Source: Bacteroidaceae bacterium (GTDB lineage: Bacteria > Bacteroidota > Bacteroidia > Bacteroidales > Bacteroidaceae). Taken from it: a DNA stretch of 64,000 bases. The stretch is taken from the NCBI GenBank assembly GCA_902362595.1, contig CABIXF010000005.1, positions 74,847-138,846 of the forward strand, read 5' to 3'. Below, piece by piece: positions 59,227 to 64,000 of the stretch. A program made the translations under genes and the position numbers. How positions within the stretch are numbered: position 1 is the first letter of the stretch; every line of letters starts with the position of its first letter. Under the pieces are notes generated by a model. The model did no database searches. It worked only from the letters and a program-made list of their open reading frames with translations, and was not told the DNA's origin.

Positions 59227-59303
59227 AAAATGGCGAAGTTTCTGATTGCAAATATAGCCAATCTGAACTATCTTTATAGTACAATTAAAATATAAGTCAA
59301 ACC
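59227..59303 (+). promoter_or_regulatory. Repeated phage promoter, copy 4 (diverged)
   Basis: AAAATGGCGAAGTTTCTG (59227-59244), -33 ATTG (59245-59248), 20-nt spacer, -7 TATCTTTA (59269-59276), leader TAAGTCAAACC ending 59303, 14 nt before the next ATG. The -33 box has one change and the start region differs. Confidence 0.7.
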
Positions 59304-59317
59304 AAATAATTAACATT

Positions 59318-59647
59318 ATGGAAAAGAGTAATTTTCGAGTTAGAGTGATGAAGTATGCACATCAGTTAGCTAAATCAACAGAGTACACGTGGAAAATCTG
59401 TCTTATCAAGGCTTGGGAGTTATACAGGCTTGCGAAGAAGATGCGAAATGGTATTGTCAGATTCGCATTCAAGAAAGTTGACGGTACTATCAGACATGCC
59501 ACAGGAACATTATATAATCTTCCGGCCGGTTCTTCAATCAACGGAAAGAAAATGACGAAGCCAAGTTACAAGACATTCGCCTACTTCGATGTAGACAAGT
59601 CAGAGATGAGATGCTTTAAAATTGAGAACCTTATAACAATCTATTGA
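59318..59647 (+). CDS. SH3-like (WYL_2/DUF2693-type) small protein
   Basis: 109 residues. The core GIVRFAFKKVDGTIRHATGT then NLPAGS is the Sm-like SH3 barrel motif seen in many Bacteroidetes phage and plasmid proteins. May bind RNA or DNA. It is expressed from repeated promoter copy 4. Confidence 0.75.
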   Translation: MEKSNFRVRVMKYAHQLAKSTEYTWKICLIKAWELYRLAKKMRNGIVRFAFKKVDGTIRHATGTLYNLPAGSSINGKKMTKPSYKTFAYFDVDKSEMRCFKIENLITIY

Positions 59648-59648
59648 T

Positions 59649-59996
59649 ATGAGAGAGAGTTATATTATTACTTCATCTGGTGAAATTGTATTAACTTCTC
59701 CAGAAAACGGTCATGATTTCTCATTGAAAGAATTGCAGGAATCTGTTAATGGATACATTGAGATTGTTCCGATAAGGAATACTGTTGGACCTATTTCCTT
59801 TAAGGAATTTGATAAGGACGGTTTTACCATAATGCTGAATAATGAATATGTGATGGTTATCAATTCTGAGGGAAAGCTAGAAGGACGTGAATTCAATTAT
59901 GCAGCTACAGTTCTGGCTTCTTCATCAGGTTCCATCATTCCTTGTGATTACATTGTTGGAGACGTGCTAATATGCACTGGTGATATGATTAAATAG
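59649..59996 (+). CDS. DUF3846-like protein
   Basis: 115 residues with VNGYIEIVPIRNT, VMVINSEGKLEGREFNYAAT and CDYIVGDVLICTG, the arrangement of the DUF3846 family common in phages and plasmids. Function unknown. Follows the SH3-like gene by 1 bp. Confidence 0.75.
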   Translation: MRESYIITSSGEIVLTSPENGHDFSLKELQESVNGYIEIVPIRNTVGPISFKEFDKDGFTIMLNNEYVMVINSEGKLEGREFNYAATVLASSSGSIIPCDYIVGDVLICTGDMIK

Positions 59997-60058
59997 TTTG
60001 GATTTGTGTAAATTGTTGTATTTCAAATATTTGTATGTTTCAATTCAGACGGGATTTT

Positions 60059-60087
60059 AGGCAAACCTTAGTTGGTTTGCCTTTTTT
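60059..60087 (+). terminator. Intrinsic terminator before the distal tail genes
   Basis: AGGCAAACC (60059-60067), loop TTAGTT, GGTTTGCCT (60074-60082), then a run of T. A -7 box TATATTTG (60090-60097) follows, so transcription may restart for the next operon. Confidence 0.88.
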
Positions 60088-60119
60088 GATATATTTGCTT
60101 TTTGACAAAAAGCAGTAAT

Positions 60120-62876
60120 ATGAATTGTAAATTTTACCTATCATTAGGTTCTAATAAAGTCAACATTTCTTCGTCAAATTGTATTGAAGTGTCAGACCAG
60201 ATAACAAACCTTAATGACATCAAGTTGTCTTATGTAAGGTCTGATTATGGTGGTGTTATAAGAAAGTGTGCAAGTGCAATAATATTGACTGGAAAGGCAA
60301 GAGATTCAATTATTGATTATTATACATCACAGAAATTAAAGTCTATTGGTGCTTTTGCAGTTTATCAGATAAACGACAACTGGACATACGATCTGCTGTT
60401 TAGCTGTCCGCTTGATTTTTCAACCTTCAAGTATGACGAATATACGGCTCAGATTTCATGCCTTGACAATTCTGTAGCAGCAATACTAAATTCAAACAAC
60501 AACACAAAGTATGAGATACTTGTGGATGATATTAAGGAAGACAAGCAGTTGTTCTTCGATGGTGTAAGATTATTGAATACCGTAAAATTGGTTTTTACAG
60601 GTAATTCAGTAGATAATGAGGCTTATACTATAAGAGAAAATGTAAATTGTGGAGGTAACGTGTATTATATTCCTCCAATCTCATACGCTGAAAGCGATAT
60701 ACAAGTAGAAGGATATGTCAGACTAAACGACCAGAGTGAGGATTTGTCTGGAACGATAGACACCTCTTCGGCTTGGGCCACTGCAGGTCCTAATACTAAT
60801 AGGACAAGCTACTTTCTTGAAGCCCTTAAGGATGTTCATATTGATGTTGATATATCTTCACTTTCAATTAAGGTTGTAAATTCTGCATCAGGTGAACTCA
60901 ATGATGTCATGACATCACTTTACAAGATACCAGTAAGTGGTAATCCTGTATTAGTTTCCAGTTCGTATGTAGGTGTTGCCGGCGTTTTGGGAGTTGATTT
61001 GCATGAGGGAGAAAAGTTACAGCTGTGTTTGCACAGATTATCTATTATATCTCCAGTAAGCTTCGGTGTTTCGACATTCTACTTTTACGATTGCTGTAAT
61101 ATTAAATGGAACGTAACAGGTGATAAAAGTTATATTGACGTAGTAAAACCGGAATCACTCCTTAACGCTATCATCAGAAAAATGGGTATGGAGTCGTATG
61201 TCAATGGAGATATAACATTCGATGACACTTCATTAGAAAATGTATTGTTGGTAGCTGGAGAATCTATAAGAGGGTTTAACAATGCAAAGTTATATACTTC
61301 ATTTTCCGATTTCTGTAAATTCATGGAAGTAGTTGCTGGAATGGTGTATGTCATTGAGAGTGGCTCCAGTGAATCTATAGGCGGTTCAGAAGGAAGTGAA
61401 GGTTCAGAAGGGCCTGACTATGACAAGGAATATTCGTATGGTGACTTGAATATTGAGGCTGATAATTTTGTGAGAAATGGAAAGATTACTACAGATGTTG
61501 TGGATAATTTAAGTTCTTTCATGCCGGATGGTGTATCACTTGTTCAAGTAGAGTTCTTCGAGGATTATATGTTTTTCGGTCTAGGCAGCGATGGAATATA
61601 TTATTTTATCAACTTCCCTGGAATTGAAAAATATCTACGCGTTACAGATGAATTTGCAATAGAAATAATAGATAAGAATGTATTATATGATACAGAGTCA
61701 AGAAAGTATTATATCACTGATACAAAAAACAAGAAGTTGGACGATTTAAAGATTGATACTCTTGACAAACGCTATAATCATATTGCAAAGTTCGGAGGAT
61801 TTGTTATTGATTCAGTTACAGACTCAGGGAAATATAATGGAAGCGTTAAGTCTGAAGATATATTTTTCTCTAGAAGCAGTTCGAAATTCCTTTATCGTGA
61901 TAAAAGTGCAGGTAAATATTACAGCATTTTTGATGGATACGAAGATTATCAGAAGGATGGGAGATTGAATCCTGTTGCTGTATTCGTTGATGTATCCGAT
62001 TTTAGTACATACGATGATGGAGCTTCGTATGTGGCCGTTGACGGTAAAAATTTGATATTATATGATGGCAATGTACCATTGTTGCCAGACAGGAATGTGA
62101 GCGGAATTGCTATGTATTCTGTATCCTACGAAGAAAACTTTGTCATAAGATTTGTTCACCGGGATTCAATATTTGTAGATTCTGTCGCAAAGTCATTGGA
62201 TATTGCAAGCGAGCCTGAATACAGTGTCTCATCAGGAAGAATCTATTCTTCTGTAAAGATTGGATATGAAAAGCAGGATTATGACCTTGGGAATAACGGT
62301 AAGGATGAGTTTAATTCGACGATAGAATATTCGACTGGCATCAATCTTAAAGAGCAAACGCTTGATTTTCTGTGTCCTTATAGAGCTGACAGTTATGGGT
62401 TCCAGGAACTTGCAAGGAAGAAAGGTAATCAGACTTCAGACTCAGAGAGTGATAACAATACGTTCATTGTACATTCATTGAAATCTGATTCTCGATACAA
62501 CTTGGATAGAAGCATTCCTGTTGATGGGGTATATACAGATACTGTATTCAACGCAAGACTTTTCCCACACTATTTGATAGATGCAAACAAAAGGTATCTT
62601 GCGTCATACACATCGAGACTTCTGTACACTTCAAGTGAAATAATGGACAGCATAACAGTAAACTCAAAAAAGATTGACAAGAATGTATCACTTTCGGAAC
62701 CGTTGTTTTTGGAGGGTGATATAACAGTCAAGACTAATGATTTCATAATACCAGACGACTGGAAAGGATACGTAGAGTTTCAATGGGAAGGTAAGAGTTA
62801 TAGGGGGTATCTTAGCAGTCTTGAGATTAATGTATGCAATAATGAGGTTTTTGAGTACAAATTAATTGAATGCTGA
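60120..62876 (+). CDS. Large distal tail protein (918 aa)
   Basis: From MNCKFYLSLGSNKVNISSSN (ATG 60120). Beta-rich throughout, with a low-complexity linker (SGSSESIGGSEGSEGSEG, about 418-436). Size and position after the tape measure suggest a distal tail or baseplate/receptor-contacting protein. No enzymatic domain recognised. Low GC and Tyr/Ser/Asp-rich, as in Bacteroides phage tail proteins. Confidence 0.7.
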   Translation: MNCKFYLSLGSNKVNISSSNCIEVSDQITNLNDIKLSYVRSDYGGVIRKCASAIILTGKARDSIIDYYTSQKLKSIGAFAVYQINDNWTYDLLFSCPLDFSTFKYDEYTAQISCLDNSVAAILNSNNNTKYEILVDDIKEDKQLFFDGVRLLNTVKLVFTGNSVDNEAYTIRENVNCGGNVYYIPPISYAESDIQVEGYVRLNDQSEDLSGTIDTSSAWATAGPNTNRTSYFLEALKDVHIDVDISSLSIKVVNSASGELNDVMTSLYKIPVSGNPVLVSSSYVGVAGVLGVDLHEGEKLQLCLHRLSIISPVSFGVSTFYFYDCCNIKWNVTGDKSYIDVVKPESLLNAIIRKMGMESYVNGDITFDDTSLENVLLVAGESIRGFNNAKLYTSFSDFCKFMEVVAGMVYVIESGSSESIGGSEGSEGSEGPDYDKEYSYGDLNIEADNFVRNGKITTDVVDNLSSFMPDGVSLVQVEFFEDYMFFGLGSDGIYYFINFPGIEKYLRVTDEFAIEIIDKNVLYDTESRKYYITDTKNKKLDDLKIDTLDKRYNHIAKFGGFVIDSVTDSGKYNGSVKSEDIFFSRSSSKFLYRDKSAGKYYSIFDGYEDYQKDGRLNPVAVFVDVSDFSTYDDGASYVAVDGKNLILYDGNVPLLPDRNVSGIAMYSVSYEENFVIRFVHRDSIFVDSVAKSLDIASEPEYSVSSGRIYSSVKIGYEKQDYDLGNNGKDEFNSTIEYSTGINLKEQTLDFLCPYRADSYGFQELARKKGNQTSDSESDNNTFIVHSLKSDSRYNLDRSIPVDGVYTDTVFNARLFPHYLIDANKRYLASYTSRLLYTSSEIMDSITVNSKKIDKNVSLSEPLFLEGDITVKTNDFIIPDDWKGYVEFQWEGKSYRGYLSSLEINVCNNEVFEYKLIEC

Positions 62877-62877
62877 T

Positions 62878-63711
62878 ATGTACAGGATAAGTTCTTTTAC
62901 TCCGTTATTTTTCTCACCTTCTACTGATGTGGGAACAAAAAGCAGGTATGTGCAGGAATTTTCAACTCATGACAGAATATTTCTTCAGGTGTTTGCATAT
63001 AACGAGTCAAGTCAGCCATCTGTATTCGTCTATGATGAGATTTCAGGAGAAAAATTTACTGTTAATATGAGGTCGTGGAAAATGAACTCAGAGCAGACAT
63101 TGTATTTCACTGAGATAACTGCACTGAACAATGGAATATATTCTGTCGAGGTAAATGGCGTTAAGTCTGAAGTGTTTAGAATTACGGATGATATATCTGG
63201 TACTGTCTTGCTGCAGTATTCAAATCCAAATAACAAGATGCGTAATGATGCTGTATTCTGGGTTGATGGAATGCAATATTTTTTTGATTTCAGGATACCT
63301 GGTGGATTCAAGGATGACGATTGGGTTTTCGGAGTGGATAATGAACAATATACTACTTCTCTTAATGATGTGGTTGATATATACAGTGTAGACAACGTAC
63401 AGAAGACTCTTACTGTTGGAGATTCCAGGGGATGCCCTGTCTGGTATGCTGAATTGTTGAACAGGTCATTGTGTTGCAGTTATTTTTATGTAGACGGAAT
63501 CAGGTATGTAAGGGTTGATTCGAATGTACCTGAGATGAACGTGCTTGTTGAAGGTATAAGGTCTTATGTGTTCAAGCAGGTTATAAGAAGGGTTTTTTCT
63601 TTAAATCCTACGATTGAGGAGAATAATCGTATCATCATGAGGCGTGTGGATGATGCGTCGTTGAGGAATATTGATAGTGGTAAATATAAAATTGTAGATT
63701 ATGACAGATGA
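62878..63711 (+). CDS. Tail protein of unknown function (277 aa)
   Basis: From MYRISSFTPLFFSPSTDVGT (ATG 62878). Beta-rich; NESSQPSVFVYDEISGEKFT looks like an Ig-like or baseplate domain. Overlaps the next gene by 11 bp. Confidence 0.65.
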   Translation: MYRISSFTPLFFSPSTDVGTKSRYVQEFSTHDRIFLQVFAYNESSQPSVFVYDEISGEKFTVNMRSWKMNSEQTLYFTEITALNNGIYSVEVNGVKSEVFRITDDISGTVLLQYSNPNNKMRNDAVFWVDGMQYFFDFRIPGGFKDDDWVFGVDNEQYTTSLNDVVDIYSVDNVQKTLTVGDSRGCPVWYAELLNRSLCCSYFYVDGIRYVRVDSNVPEMNVLVEGIRSYVFKQVIRRVFSLNPTIEENNRIIMRRVDDASLRNIDSGKYKIVDYDR

Positions 63712-64000
63712 GGAAAAGAAGGAAATTGTAGCTGAGGTTATTCAAACATTGAAGACGAATGCCGTTACAGTTGATCAGTTGAATGAGGTATCATCATATA
63801 CATCGAATGATTATGTTGAGCTGAATAAAGGCCGGAAGATGAGGGTGGACAAGATTGAGGAAAACATCGCTTCCGGTATTGACAAGAAGTATAGTCGGAC
63901 AATACAAACTCTTGGTGAAAAAGATAAAGAAATAGAGGCTTATTCTAAGAAGATAACAACTGAGTATAATGTATCTGCTTTCTTCCCCACTGGAGGTTCA
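63701..64000 (+). CDS. Tail-associated protein, N-terminal part (cut by window edge)
   Basis: The first 100 residues are visible: MTDEEKKEIVAEVIQTLKTN, then a helical stretch with YVELNKGRKMRVDKIEENIA, suggesting an N-terminal tail-attachment domain of a fibre or structural protein. It continues beyond position 64000. Confidence 0.65.
   Translation, partial: MTDEEKKEIVAEVIQTLKTNAVTVDQLNEVSSYTSNDYVELNKGRKMRVDKIEENIASGIDKKYSRTIQTLGEKDKEIEAYSKKITTEYNVSAFFPTGGS

Noticed and set aside
1..64000. CRISPR array, insertion sequence, or diversity-generating retroelement
   Set aside because: I saw no spaced short direct repeats, no transposase and no reverse transcriptase with template repeat in the window.

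Overview
The window is a Bacteroidales chromosome (probably Bacteroides or Phocaeicola) carrying the left part of an integrated temperate siphovirus. The host assignment rests on the Bacteroidetes-type promoters (-33 TTTG, -7 TAnnTTTG), start codons mostly without a Shine-Dalgarno sequence, and the gene set zapA-rny, queD-queE, recQ and recJ. The species is not determined.

Positions 1-14,300 are ordinary chromosome. A leftward drug-efflux operon (MarR regulator, TolC-like outer-membrane protein, EmrA-like adaptor, MFS pump cut by the window edge) is followed by recQ, recJ, a secreted C1 peptidase, aminopeptidase P, a patatin, rny, zapA with a small coiled-coil partner gene, and queD-queE. A prophage junction must lie between queE (ends 14,233) and the first phage gene (ends 14,503). 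No integrase and no right end are inside the window.

Positions 14,500-21,821 are the leftward lysogenic arm: a repressor operon plus several small cargo cassettes. These are a GHKL ATPase / STAS-like / membrane protein trio, a SLATT-like two-helix protein with two tiny proline-rich peptides, a secreted protein, a TPR-like protein with an unknown partner, and an EEP-family nuclease co-transcribed with the repressor. The trio is bracketed by a diverged ~75-bp direct repeat, which suggests cassette exchange.

Positions 21,822-46,670 are the rightward early/middle region. It starts at a promoter whose -33/-7 spacer holds a perfect repressor-type palindrome. The first part contains three tRNA-like RNAs with complete cloverleaf arms but anticodon loops of 23-40 nt, other structured RNA, and one opposite-strand membrane-protein gene. 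Then follow recombination and replication genes (Rad52-like annealing protein, PD-(D/E)XK exonuclease, SSB, NinB-like, HNH, SF2 helicase with an intein in its Walker A motif, RusA, replication proteins), ParB-like proteins, a TET-associated-type glycosyltransferase, a C5-cytosine methyltransferase, small accessory genes, an SDR epimerase, a phosphoribosyltransferase and the terminase.

Positions 46,800-64,000 are the virion genes: portal, protease, HK97-fold capsid, connectors, tail tube, tape measure and distal tail proteins. An ECF-type sigma factor lies among them. Four near-identical promoter cassettes (25.2, 33.0, 36.6 and 59.2 kb) and a conserved leader motif link distant operons into what looks like one phage regulon. 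Three possible homopolymer frameshifts (28,415, 28,989 and 40,125) mean local base accuracy should be confirmed.
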